64,000 nt of DNA, from NCBI RefSeq assembly GCF_000718555.1, contig NZ_JOAN01000014.1:114432-178431 (forward strand), read 5' to 3'. The position numbers and the translations under genes are program-made. Positions 23,774-31,328 of the stretch are shown piece by piece. Below the pieces are notes generated by a model. That model was not told the origin of the DNA and did no database searches. It worked only from the letters and a program-made list of their open reading frames with translations. Every line of letters begins with the position of its first letter. Within the stretch, counting starts at the first letter, position 1. The DNA is from Micromonospora chokoriensis (GTDB lineage Bacteria > Actinomycetota > Actinomycetes > Mycobacteriales > Micromonosporaceae).

Positions 23774-24487
23774 ATGGTTTCGGCGCAGGACACGGCATCC
23801 CGGGACGACGTCCGATCCGCGATCATCGCGGCAGCCACCCAACTGCTACGCGAGAAGGGCGCGAACGCGGTGACGACGCGCGCGGTCGCCCAGGCGGCGG
23901 GCGTGCAGGCGCCGACCATCTACCGGTTGTTCGGTGACAAGGACGGCCTCGTCGACGCCGTCGCCGAGCACGTCATGGCCACCTACGTCAGCAGCAAGTC
24001 GGCAGCGGCGGCAGCCGAGCATGGTGACCCGGTGGCGGATCTGCGCTCCGCTTGGCGGACGCACCTGGAGTTCGGGTTGGCAAACCCTGAGCTGTACGCG
24101 CTCATCGCCACCCGAGGACGCGGCGCATCCTCGCCGGCCGCGGTCGCGGGCATGGAGGTGCTGCGCGCTCGCGTACGACGACTCGCCGCGGTCGGCCTGC
24201 TCCGCGTCGACGAGCAGCGCGCGCTCATGATGATCCACGCCGCAGGCAACGGAACCATCCTCGCTCTCCTGGGAACGCCTGCCGGAGAGCGCGACCTCGG
24301 TCTCGGTGACGCCATGTTCGACGCCGTGCTCAGCGGCATCCTGGCGACCGCCCCGGCGACACCCGACAGCACCACGAACGCGATCGCGGTGACATTCGCG
24401 ACGGTGGTCCCCGACCTTCCCGGGCTCAGCGACGCCGAACGTGCGCTGATGGCCGAGTGGCTCAGCCGATCGGTGACTCGCCCATAG
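23774..24487 (+). CDS. TetR family transcriptional regulator
   Basis: A 237-residue TetR protein with DNA-binding domain DVRSAIIAAATQLLREKGANAVTTRAVAQAAGVQAPTIYRLFGDKDGLVDAVAEHVM at the N-terminus and a helical effector domain. It is divergent from the NAD(P)H-binding protein at 22824, the usual arrangement for a regulator and its target. The effector is unknown. The start ATG 23774 is the first in frame and fits family length. Confidence 0.9.
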   Translation: MVSAQDTASRDDVRSAIIAAATQLLREKGANAVTTRAVAQAAGVQAPTIYRLFGDKDGLVDAVAEHVMATYVSSKSAAAAAEHGDPVADLRSAWRTHLEFGLANPELYALIATRGRGASSPAAVAGMEVLRARVRRLAAVGLLRVDEQRALMMIHAAGNGTILALLGTPAGERDLGLGDAMFDAVLSGILATAPATPDSTTNAIAVTFATVVPDLPGLSDAERALMAEWLSRSVTRP

Positions 24488-24533
24488 CCCAGCCCGGCCC
24501 GGAGGCTGCCTTGAAAAGGACCTCCCGGGATGA

Positions 24534-24560
24534 TGTCGTATCCGGGCGCAGCCGTTCGTA
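24534..24560 (+). promoter_or_regulatory. Possible ECF42-type promoter
   Basis: TGTCGT (24534-24539) followed 17 bases later by CGTA (24557-24560) loosely resembles the TGTCG-type -35 element described for ECF42 sigma factors. It lies 77 bp before the YCII gene start, where autoregulation by the downstream sigma factor would be expected. The -10 match is weak. Confidence 0.3.
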
Positions 24561-24636
24561 GACCTGGTGTGTGGCGGCCCGCCGCGCACGAGGGTTGCCC
24601 GAACGGCCCTCGTCCGGGAACCGAGAGGAGACGACG

Positions 24637-24993
24637 GTGACGGAGTACCTGATCGCATTCAACGATGAGTGGGTGCCCCCGCACACGGCGGAGCAGTTGC
24701 GCGCGAAGGCCACGGCCGGACGGGCCCTGATGGAGGAGATGCGCGCCGAAGGTGTCCTGATCTTCAGCAACGGCGCGCTCGACCGGTCGACCGCGGTGTG
24801 CAGTGTCGAGTCGGTGGACGGCAAGCCCGTCTTCACCGACGGCCCGTACGTCGAGAGCAAGGAGCACCTCGGCGGCTTCGCCGTGGTGGACGTGCCCGAC
24901 GACGAGGCGGCGCGGTACTGGGCCGGCCGGCTCGCGACCGCGCTCGACTGGCCGCAGGAGATACACCGGTTCCCGGGCACCGGAGAGAAGTGA
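24637..24993 (+). CDS. YCII/DGPF-domain protein
   Basis: A 118-residue ferredoxin-like YCII-related protein (YLIAFNDEWVPPHTAEQLRAKATAGRALMEEMRAEGVLIFSNGAL) with the diagnostic DGPYVESKEHLGGF segment, the DGPF-type motif that names the family. GTG 24637 follows GAGAGGAG. The ECF sigma factor starts 25 bp downstream. This pairing of DGPF proteins with ECF42 sigma factors is a known genomic signature, but the biochemical role of DGPF proteins is unclear. Confidence 0.9.
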   Translation: MTEYLIAFNDEWVPPHTAEQLRAKATAGRALMEEMRAEGVLIFSNGALDRSTAVCSVESVDGKPVFTDGPYVESKEHLGGFAVVDVPDDEAARYWAGRLATALDWPQEIHRFPGTGEK

Positions 24994-25018
24994 GCGCGAC
25001 GCCGAGCCCTGCTGGGTC

Positions 25019-26263
25019 ATGACCGACCCCACCGTCGAGCCGGCGATCACCCGTGCCCACCGCGAGGAGTGGGCGCGGCTGGTCGCCGGCCTCGCCCGCC
25101 GCTTCGGCGACCTCGACACCGCCGAGGACGCGACGGCCGAGGCGTTCGTCGAGGCCGTGAAGCGGTGGCCGCGCGAGGGCGTACCCCCGAATCCCGGCGG
25201 TTGGCTCGCGACCACCGCGACCCGCAAGGCGATCGACCGGCTGCGTCGCGAGGCGCAGCGCGACGCGAAACACCAGGCGGCCCAGATCGCGTACGACGAC
25301 AGCCCGCCCGAGCCGACCGGCCCGGTCGAGGATGACCGGCTCCGGCTGGTCTTCACCTGCTGTCACCCGGCGCTCCCGGTACCGGCCCGGGTGGCGCTGA
25401 CCCTGCGCCTGCTCGGCGGCCTCACCGTTGCCGAGATCGCCCGGGCCTTCCTGGTGCCGGAGACGACGATGGCGCGACGGATCACCCGCGCCAAGGCAAA
25501 GATCAAGGCGGCCCGCGTCCCCTACCGGGTGCCGGAGGCCGACGACATCCGCGAACGGCTCGGCGCTGTGCTCGCGGTCGTCTACCTCGTCTTCAACGAG
25601 GGCTATCTCGCCAGCGACGGCAGCGACGCGCTACGCGTCGACCTGACCGACGAGGCGATCCGCCTCGGCCGCCTGCTGCGCGCTCTCCTTCCGGACGACG
25701 GCGAGGTGGCCGGCCTGCTCGCCCTGATGCTGCTCACCGACGCGCGACGGCCAGCGCGGGTGTCCCGTACCGGGGAGTTGGTGACCCTCGACGAGCAGGA
25801 CCGCGGCGCATGGGACGCCGCCCTCATCGCCGAGGGCAGAGCCCTGATCCGCGAACGGGTCAAGGTGGTGGCGGCCGGCGGTGACCCGGCCGGGCGCTAC
25901 CAACTGCTGGCCGCGATCAACGTGGTCCACATGGACGTCCCATCGGCCCGCGACACCGACTGGTCCACGATCCTCGCCCTCTACGGCCGCATGGTGCTGC
26001 TCGACCCCTCGCCGATCGTGCGGCTCAACCGGGCGGTCGCCCTCGCCGAGGTCGACGGCCCGGCAGTGGGGCTCGCCGAGATCGACCGGCTCGCCGAGGC
26101 GCTCGATGGCTACCACGCGCTGCACGCCGCACGCGCCGACCTACTGCGTCGACTAGGGCGCAGCGGAGATTCACGGACGGCGTACGACCGGGCCATCGAC
26201 CTGGCCGGCAACCCCGCCGAGCGGGCCTACCTCACCCGCCGCCGCGACCAGCTCGCCGGCTGA
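25019..26263 (+). CDS. ECF42-type RNA polymerase sigma factor with C-terminal TPR extension
   Basis: A 414-residue sigma factor, far longer than a plain ECF (about 180). Region 2 is GDLDTAEDATAEAFVEAVKRWP...RKAIDRLRREAQR. Region 4 is RVALTLRLLGGLTVAEIARAFLVPETTMARRITRAKAKIK. About 240 further residues with a helical TPR-like character follow (NEGYLASDGSDALRVDLTDEAIRLGRLLRALLPDDGEVAGLLALMLL, then ALYGRMVLLDPSPIVRLNRAVALAEVDG). No anti-sigma gene is nearby; in this group the extension is thought to control activity. ATG 25019 is chosen because upstream sequence lies inside the YCII gene. Confidence 0.9.
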   Translation: MTDPTVEPAITRAHREEWARLVAGLARRFGDLDTAEDATAEAFVEAVKRWPREGVPPNPGGWLATTATRKAIDRLRREAQRDAKHQAAQIAYDDSPPEPTGPVEDDRLRLVFTCCHPALPVPARVALTLRLLGGLTVAEIARAFLVPETTMARRITRAKAKIKAARVPYRVPEADDIRERLGAVLAVVYLVFNEGYLASDGSDALRVDLTDEAIRLGRLLRALLPDDGEVAGLLALMLLTDARRPARVSRTGELVTLDEQDRGAWDAALIAEGRALIRERVKVVAAGGDPAGRYQLLAAINVVHMDVPSARDTDWSTILALYGRMVLLDPSPIVRLNRAVALAEVDGPAVGLAEIDRLAEALDGYHALHAARADLLRRLGRSGDSRTAYDRAIDLAGNPAERAYLTRRRDQLAG

Positions 26264-26372
26264 TCTCCCCGCCCAGACGATCGGCGTACGCGGCAATCCA
26301 CCTGGCATCGCGTTGGTAGAGCTCGACGTGACCGCGAATGTGCTCCTGTCCATGATGGAGGAAGCACCCGTC
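26232..26372 (-). pseudogene. Possible C-terminal fragment of an unidentified protein
   Basis: On the minus strand this frame reads DGCFLHHGQEHIRGHVELY and continues QRDARWIAAYADRLGGEIS before stopping. It is a protein-like amphipathic helix sequence without a start of its own, and the upstream part of the frame runs antisense through the Eis-like gene. It looks like the tail of a broken gene left between convergent genes. Family not recognised. Confidence 0.25.
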
Positions 26373-27672
26373 AGAACCCGAAGGAGTTGAACGGCGCTGG
26401 GTCGCAGCGGAAGACGCGGGTGAGGTCGGCAAGGGCACCTGAGCGGTGCGCGCGGATGCGCCCGGCCGCGGCCAGGAGAGCAGCCGACATGCCACCGAGG
26501 TAGAGAGAGCCCAGCGCTTGGATGTCCATCGTGAGGTCCGGCTGCTTGCCAGTGGGAGTACAGCTTGCGCCCTCGGGACCCACCATTAGCTGCCACACGC
26601 CGACGTTGTGTGGGCACATGTCGTCCACATCGATTGCGATCGTCAGCTCGGCGGCGCACTCGTAGGACCGAGCGGTCAGCGCTTTCGGTAGGTCGAGAAT
26701 GCGCAGCCACAGGTTGTCGGCCTGGCGGGTGATGCGCATGGCGCGAGGATCGCGCAGGAGCCAGCGCAGCGGCTCGTCGGTCGGGCGAGATGCCGCGACA
26801 ACCTTCCGGGTGAGATCGAAGTCAGTCAGGAGCATCCACATCGCGCGGTAGGCGTCCATGCTCACGGTCTGAAAGCCATCGACGACGAGCGTCCCCGCGT
26901 GCTCTGGGGTCGGCGACCACGGCAGCCGGAAGTTCGCGACTCCGTCGAGGTTGCCGCGCCGGTCGCGATGCACCAGGTAGCGCATCGGCCCGCCGGTGCC
27001 GACGGCGTCATCCGTCAGCCCCGCCCACTGGTCGGGCTGGGGAGTGAGTTCACCAACCTGCCGCCCACGGAGCTGCTCGTGGATCTCCGGCCAGGCCAGC
27101 CGTGCCGCCGCAGCGTCCACCAGCTCCAGCGAACCCGGTGGTTGTTCCTGATCGAGGAACGTGGCGGCGCTGCGTTCCAGCTCCCACCGAGAGCGCATCG
27201 TCGCTGGTGAGAAGCCGTAGCGCCCATAGATGCCGCCTTCGCTGGCGCTCAGGGCGGCCAGCGGCTCGCCGCGCCCGAGGGCTTCGTCGAACATCGCCTG
27301 CATCATGGCGCGAAGCAGCCCTCTCCTGCGGTGGGTCGCGATCACGCCCGTCGCGGTGACACCGCCGAACGGAACGCTGCCCAGCCCGGGGACGGTGATC
27401 GCCATCGAGATCATCGCCGATCCACCCACCAGCTTCCCGTCGGCGAACGCGGCCTGGGGATGGAAATGATCGGCCATCACCTCGTCGGCCCAGCTCTCCA
27501 ACTGCTGCTCGGTCGCTGGATTGTTCGGCGGGGGCCATGCCTCAGGACCGCCGTGCCATGCTGCCGGCGCTGGCTCCCAATTCGGCAGTCCGTTGGCGAA
27601 GGGCAACACCTTCAGGTAGTCGACTGCCTCGGCTCGGGAGATGGGTCGGATCTCGATCTTCACGGACCGCAT
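26371..27672 (-). CDS. Eis-like GNAT acetyltransferase
   Basis: A 433-residue protein with the three-part Eis layout: an N-terminal GNAT domain whose acetyl-CoA loop is VTATGVIATHRRRGLLRAMMQAMF, a second GNAT-like domain without that loop, and a C-terminal sterol-carrier-like domain. The chain ends in Phe (FNSFGF), as in mycobacterial Eis, where the terminal carboxylate serves as general base. The conserved ALSASEGGIYGRYGF is present. Eis enzymes acetylate amines at several positions, including aminoglycosides, but no resistance role can be inferred here. The neighbouring sequences on both sides contain gene debris. Confidence 0.9.
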   Translation of the reverse strand: MRSVKIEIRPISRAEAVDYLKVLPFANGLPNWEPAPAAWHGGPEAWPPPNNPATEQQLESWADEVMADHFHPQAAFADGKLVGGSAMISMAITVPGLGSVPFGGVTATGVIATHRRRGLLRAMMQAMFDEALGRGEPLAALSASEGGIYGRYGFSPATMRSRWELERSAATFLDQEQPPGSLELVDAAAARLAWPEIHEQLRGRQVGELTPQPDQWAGLTDDAVGTGGPMRYLVHRDRRGNLDGVANFRLPWSPTPEHAGTLVVDGFQTVSMDAYRAMWMLLTDFDLTRKVVAASRPTDEPLRWLLRDPRAMRITRQADNLWLRILDLPKALTARSYECAAELTIAIDVDDMCPHNVGVWQLMVGPEGASCTPTGKQPDLTMDIQALGSLYLGGMSAALLAAAGRIRAHRSGALADLTRVFRCDPAPFNSFGF

Positions 27673-27807
27673 CTTTCAGATCCACTGTGACTGATGCAAC
27701 GAGGTTTCGGAACCCCCGCCACCTACTGCACAGCGCCCGCCACCTCAGTACGAGACGAAGAGGGCTTCTTCCTGCATCACAAGATCGGTATGGGGCTGCA
27801 GGCCCAG

Positions 27808-27910
27808 GGCTACCAGGTCCGCGATGAGGACGCCGCCCGCTCGTCGCCGCTCGGCGTCAAGCGCACCGCGGCTCAGGCCCCTGCGCGACCCGGACACCGG
27901 TGTCGGCTGA
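27808..27910 (+). pseudogene. Relic of a Tn3-family transposase C-terminus
   Basis: GYQVRDEDAARSSPLG (27808-27855) and, one frame over, LRPLRDPDTGVG followed by TGA (27872-27910) are the two ends of the sequence that closes many actinobacterial Tn3-type transposases, which there read roughly DEDxARLSPLG...HINxLGRY...LRPLRDPD. The middle part is deleted and the frame shifted, so this is a dead remnant. No inverted repeats or rest of the transposon were found. Family assignment is from memory of the motif. Confidence 0.5.
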
Positions 27911-27967
27911 TGCCATGGACGCAGTTGGCCTTGACCTCAACCGTCGTTGAGGTATGAGGCTGACGCC

Positions 27968-28999
27968 ATGACCGCGACGATTCTTGACGAGGCCCTTGAC
28001 CGGCTACGCGACACCGGGCCTGAGCGCGTCGGCTGGCTGTCGAATCACGCGCCGATGGCGGTGGAGGCGCTGGCGCATGCCGGCTACGGGCATCGAGTGC
28101 ACCAGTGGATCGATGGATACGCCGACCGGCTGGAAGAGCGGCCCCGCGGCATCGCACGGATAGCCCTCGACGAGTGGCGTGACCCGCTCGGTGACCCTGT
28201 TCGCACCGGCGACTGGCTCGACCTGTTCGAGCGCGAACTCCGCGCGGCGCCCTGGCGTGGGGTGCTGTTGCGGTGGTGGCCGCGGCTGCTGCCCGGTATC
28301 GCCGCCGGCGCCACGCATGGCGTCATCCGGGTCGGCCACGCGGTGCGGGCGCTGCAGGAGATAGAGACGCCGGCCCGGGTGACAGAGCTCGGACAAGGGC
28401 TGGCCTACTGGGCGGCGCGTTGGCAACCGCTCGCACCCGCTGGCGCAGGGCCTTACCGGTCGGCGGACCCCCGGGCGGCGCTCGACGCGGTACCGCGGGT
28501 ACCGGACCAGCGTTTCGGCATCCGGCACCGGCTGGCCCAGCTTGCCGACCTACCACGGTGGCCGGAGGCCGCCGGCGCGATCCCCGACGCAGGCGCTGGC
28601 ACCGCGGCGGAACGGCTTGCGACCGTGGTGAGGGCGGCCGCCGAGCGGCACGGCAGTTACGGGTACGCCAACCCGGTGATGCTGGTACACGCCGTCACCG
28701 CACCGAACGCGGTCATGCGTGTCCTACCGGTTCTTCCCGAGGCGATGCGGCCAGCAAGTCTCGCTGCGGCCTGGGCCGCAACGGCTGCGGTCACTGCCGT
28801 ATACGCACCGGCCAAACCGCGTCCGCTACCGCAGCCCCGCCCCGACCTCACTATCGCGGAGTTGGCCAGCCGGGCGGTGGCGATCGGTGATCCGCACGCG
28901 ATCAAGTACGCCGACGCGGTCGCCGACGTACTCGCCGCCGCGCCCGACCCGGCGCTGCTGGCGGCGGCAGTCCGCAGCGTTGACGAGTTGGCCGATTGA
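27968..28999 (+). CDS. Questin oxidase (DUF4243) family protein
   Basis: A 343-residue protein resembling the questin oxidase-like family: LDEALDRLRDTGPERVGWLSNHAPMAVEALAHAGYGHRVHQWIDGYADRL, then WPRLLPGIAAGATHGVIRVGHAVRAL with conserved histidines, and a helical C-terminal half. Fungal members perform oxidative ring cleavage of the anthraquinone questin. Bacterial members are uncharacterised, so a Baeyer-Villiger-like oxidation is only a suggestion. ATG 27968 is chosen; an upstream GTG extension has little support. It has no close operon partner. Confidence 0.75.
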   Translation: MTATILDEALDRLRDTGPERVGWLSNHAPMAVEALAHAGYGHRVHQWIDGYADRLEERPRGIARIALDEWRDPLGDPVRTGDWLDLFERELRAAPWRGVLLRWWPRLLPGIAAGATHGVIRVGHAVRALQEIETPARVTELGQGLAYWAARWQPLAPAGAGPYRSADPRAALDAVPRVPDQRFGIRHRLAQLADLPRWPEAAGAIPDAGAGTAAERLATVVRAAAERHGSYGYANPVMLVHAVTAPNAVMRVLPVLPEAMRPASLAAAWAATAAVTAVYAPAKPRPLPQPRPDLTIAELASRAVAIGDPHAIKYADAVADVLAAAPDPALLAAAVRSVDELAD

Positions 29000-29043
29000 C
29001 CGTGTCACCCGAGCCTCAATAGACATGCGAGGATTTGCCTATA

Positions 29044-29190
29044 ACGGTGTGGGTGGCTGACGCCGTAGGCGGTGCCGTTGCGGGGTGTGGTGCCCCAGCC
29101 GAGTCGGGTGGCGTTGAGGACGCCGTAGATGTCCAGCAGCCAGACCGGACGGCTATCCGTCGCGCACCAGACCCGCCTCCACGCATCGCA
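29044..29190 (-). pseudogene. Fragment of a HAD-like (SAK/HAD) domain gene
   Basis: On the minus strand the frame reads about 40 residues, including VWCATDSRPVWLLDIYGVLNATRLGWG. This matches the start of small HAD-domain proteins whose motif I is normally LLDVDGVLN. The second aspartate of DxD is replaced by tyrosine here, no start codon or downstream body is present, and the rest of the 29.0-29.45 kb gap shows no convincing gene. I read it as a decayed gene. Confidence 0.45.
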
Positions 29191-29455
29191 TCGTGGCCTC
29201 GGCCGCTGGTCCAGGCGTCGGACTGCCGGCAGCCACGTTACGAGGAGACCTACCCCAACACGGGTGGCCGTGCCCCTACCAGCGGTCCGCCGACGCCACC
29301 CGACCCGGCGACAACACCCCCCGGATCATCCGAACGGCAGGGGCAGGAAGTCATACCGGGCCGGGGCGACCGAGGGTCCCGGACTGGGGACGATCAGGTA
29401 AGGGGGTGGGGAAAACCCGCTGCCGGTTATCGGAACGGGGTGGTACAAAGCCGCA
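29191..29455. other. Intergenic stretch without recognisable features
   Basis: Together with the HAD fragment this fills the 450-bp gap between the questin-oxidase-like gene and the next DinB-fold gene. Open frames here are short and biased like antisense or random GC-rich DNA. I see no hairpin or clear promoter apart from a possible GTGGGGAAAACC-rich leader before 29456. Confidence 0.4.
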
Positions 29456-30232
29456 GTGGAAAAGCCTCTGGAGTTCGTCGACCTGTTGCGGCTGATGGAC
29501 GAACGAGCGACCGCTTTCCGGGCGGCGGTCGCCGCAGCACCCAGCCTCGACGTGCGGGTGCCGACCTGCCCCGAGTGGACGTTGTTCGACCTGGTGCAGC
29601 ACCTGGGCGAAGGGCGCCTCAGATGGGCCGCCATCGTGGCCGCAGGGCCTGCCGACGCTCCGCCGGCCCGGACGGCCCCGGTGGTGCCCCGGGAGCGCGA
29701 GGCCCTGCTGGCCTGGTTCGCCGCGTCGACGCGGGAGCTGCTGGACGCGCTGCGGGAGGCCGGCCCGGATCGTGGCTGCTGGACGTGGTGGGGTTCGTCG
29801 CAGTCGCCGCAGACGACTGAAGCCGTTGCCCGGCACCAGCTCCAGCAGGTTGCCGTGCACACCTACGACGCCCAGGTCGCCGTGGGCGCCCCGCAGCCGC
29901 TGCCGACCGAGGTGGCCCTCGACGGTATCGACGAGTTCGTGACCACCTGCGTCGCGACGACCGCCGGGTGGCCGCACAAGCCCGCAGTCGTCGACTACCA
30001 CGCCACCGAGGGCCGTTCCTGGCGGCTCTGGTTCTCCGCCGACGGCGCCCGGGCCGCCCGCCTCCCCACGTCGGCCGCCGCCGAGGACTCGGAGGCGGCC
30101 TACGTTTCCGCCCGGGGCACGGCCAATGAGCTGGTCATGTTCTGCTACGGCCGCATTTCGATGGACTCGCTGCAGCTCGACGGCGACCGGCGCGTCTTCG
30201 ACCAGTTGATCGCCTGGGAACCGGAGGAATAG
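29456..30232 (+). CDS. Maleylpyruvate isomerase family mycothiol-dependent enzyme
   Basis: A 258-residue DinB-fold protein of the actinobacterial TIGR03083-type family. It has the N-terminal helix pair (LDVRVPTCPEWTLFDLVQHLGEGRLRWAAIVAAG), with the conserved CPEWTLFDLVQHL carrying one metal-type histidine. The second site is in EAVARHQLQQVAVHTYDAQVAVG. A C-terminal sterol-carrier-like beta domain ends in TANELVMFCYGR. The family includes mycothiol-dependent isomerases, transferases and thiol S-conjugating enzymes. GTG 29456 is the only reasonable start. Confidence 0.85.
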   Translation: MEKPLEFVDLLRLMDERATAFRAAVAAAPSLDVRVPTCPEWTLFDLVQHLGEGRLRWAAIVAAGPADAPPARTAPVVPREREALLAWFAASTRELLDALREAGPDRGCWTWWGSSQSPQTTEAVARHQLQQVAVHTYDAQVAVGAPQPLPTEVALDGIDEFVTTCVATTAGWPHKPAVVDYHATEGRSWRLWFSADGARAARLPTSAAAEDSEAAYVSARGTANELVMFCYGRISMDSLQLDGDRRVFDQLIAWEPEE

Positions 30233-30307
30233 AACCCCACGCCGATCTCTCACTGATCGTGCGGCAGATAGCCGCGCAGGCCGGTCTGCCGTGAGTCGAG
30301 CGGCGGG

Positions 30308-30874
30308 TCATTCGGACATTGTGTAGAGGGTCAGCGCAGCCAGCGACGGCGCATCGACGATGTCGCCGGCCAACACCATGGCACGGATCTGCGCGTCGGT
30401 GAACGCCCGGTGCACCATGTCCTGCTCGGTCGCCTCGCGGTCCGGCTCCCCCTCGGTCAACCCGGTGGCCAGGTACACGTCGAAGCCCTGGGTGGAAAAG
30501 CCGTACGCCTCGTACAGGTGCCCCAAATGGGTGACCGTCTCCGCCCGCAATCCGGTCTCCTCGGCCAACTCCTGACGAGCCAGCGCGGAGGCGCCACCCC
30601 TGACCCCGTGTCCCCAACTGCCCTGAGGGAACTCCCAGGCTCGCCGGCCAACTGGGTAGCGAAACTGCTCGACCAGCCAAAAGCCCTCGGCCCAGCGGGG
30701 CAGGACCAGCGCGGAGTCCGGCTTCTCCACCACCCCGTAAATACCAGTCGAGCCGTCGGGCCGGCGAACGCGATCCTCCCGGACGGTCATCCAGGCGTTG
30801 GCGTAGACGGTCCGACTATCCAAGCGCTCCATCGCACGATGCTCGCAGATCAACCGCATCGTTGTCGCAGCCAC
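30308..30874 (-). CDS. NUDIX hydrolase, ADP-sugar-pyrophosphatase-like
   Basis: A 188-residue NUDIX protein. The fold is evident from VVEKPDSALVLPRWAEGFWLVEQFRYPVGRRAWEFPQGSW and the catalytic helix ARQELAEETGLRAE. The box is incomplete: where GX5EX7REUXEEXGU is expected, the first Glu is Gly and the R of REU is Gln, although the EE metal pair is kept. Activity may thus be altered. Start codons at 30874 (GTG), 30859 and 30832 are all possible and none has a clear ribosome-binding site. Confidence 0.8.
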   Translation of the reverse strand: MAATTMRLICEHRAMERLDSRTVYANAWMTVREDRVRRPDGSTGIYGVVEKPDSALVLPRWAEGFWLVEQFRYPVGRRAWEFPQGSWGHGVRGGASALARQELAEETGLRAETVTHLGHLYEAYGFSTQGFDVYLATGLTEGEPDREATEQDMVHRAFTDAQIRAMVLAGDIVDAPSLAALTLYTMSE

Positions 30875-30972
30875 TAAGCAGCTTCAGTGGGCCGGGTAGC
30901 AGATGGTCGGTCGGCGCGAACCACTACTACCTCCGTTGGCTCCGCGACCTCGCCAGCCCCACGATTAGCCGT

Positions 30973-31043
30973 TTATTGGATTACCGGTAACGATAATTCA
31001 ATAAATCACTACCACGAAACGGGCATATGGTGCGCGCACCATA
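30973..31043. repeat. AT-rich cluster of palindromes
   Basis: Three nested or adjacent dyads lie in an unusually A/T-rich island: TTATTGGATTA (30973-30983) with TAATTCAATAA (30994-31004), 10 of 11 matched; TTACCGGTAA (30981-30990), a perfect palindrome at the left inner edge; and TATGGTGCGC/GCGCACCATA (31026-31043), an 18-bp perfect palindrome. These are probably operators or a recombination site rather than terminators, since there is no gene ending nearby on the plus strand. Confidence 0.5.
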
Positions 31044-31072
31044 ATGACAGTTCTTGTGCGTAAGGAATCAGG

Positions 31073-31267
31073 ATGGTGTCTCAGGGTGGTGGCACCGCAG
31101 GCAGAGGCAGCCTGGTAACCGTGATCCCGCTCCCGCGCCCCAATGCCGGCGTGCCGCGCGTCGTCGCGATCGACGCGGCTTGGAGCTACCGGTCCGACGG
31201 GCCCGTCCGCCGCCCGGTCGTTGGGTGGTGCGGGAGACATCCGGTCCCGCCCGAAAGTTTGCTGTAG
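31073..31267 (+). CDS. Small hypothetical ORF (64 residues)
   Basis: ATG 31073 is preceded by AAGGA at good spacing and by the palindrome cluster. The codons have the high third-position GC of real genes in the middle section. The product (MVSQGGGTAGRGSLVTVIPL..., then VPRVVAIDAAWSYRSDG) has no recognised domain. It could be a real small protein or the leader of the nucleotidyltransferase mRNA. Confidence 0.3.
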   Translation: MVSQGGGTAGRGSLVTVIPLPRPNAGVPRVVAIDAAWSYRSDGPVRRPVVGWCGRHPVPPESLL

Positions 31268-31328
31268 GCGTACCCAGAGGATGCCGTCGCGCGCTTGCGC
31301 AGCGGGTACTGCGACATCATCGGTGGTT

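Noticed and set aside
28976..29450. Open frame 29035-29820 on the plus strand spanning the intergenic region into the DinB-fold gene
   Set aside because: It has no family similarity and overlaps the real gene in another frame.
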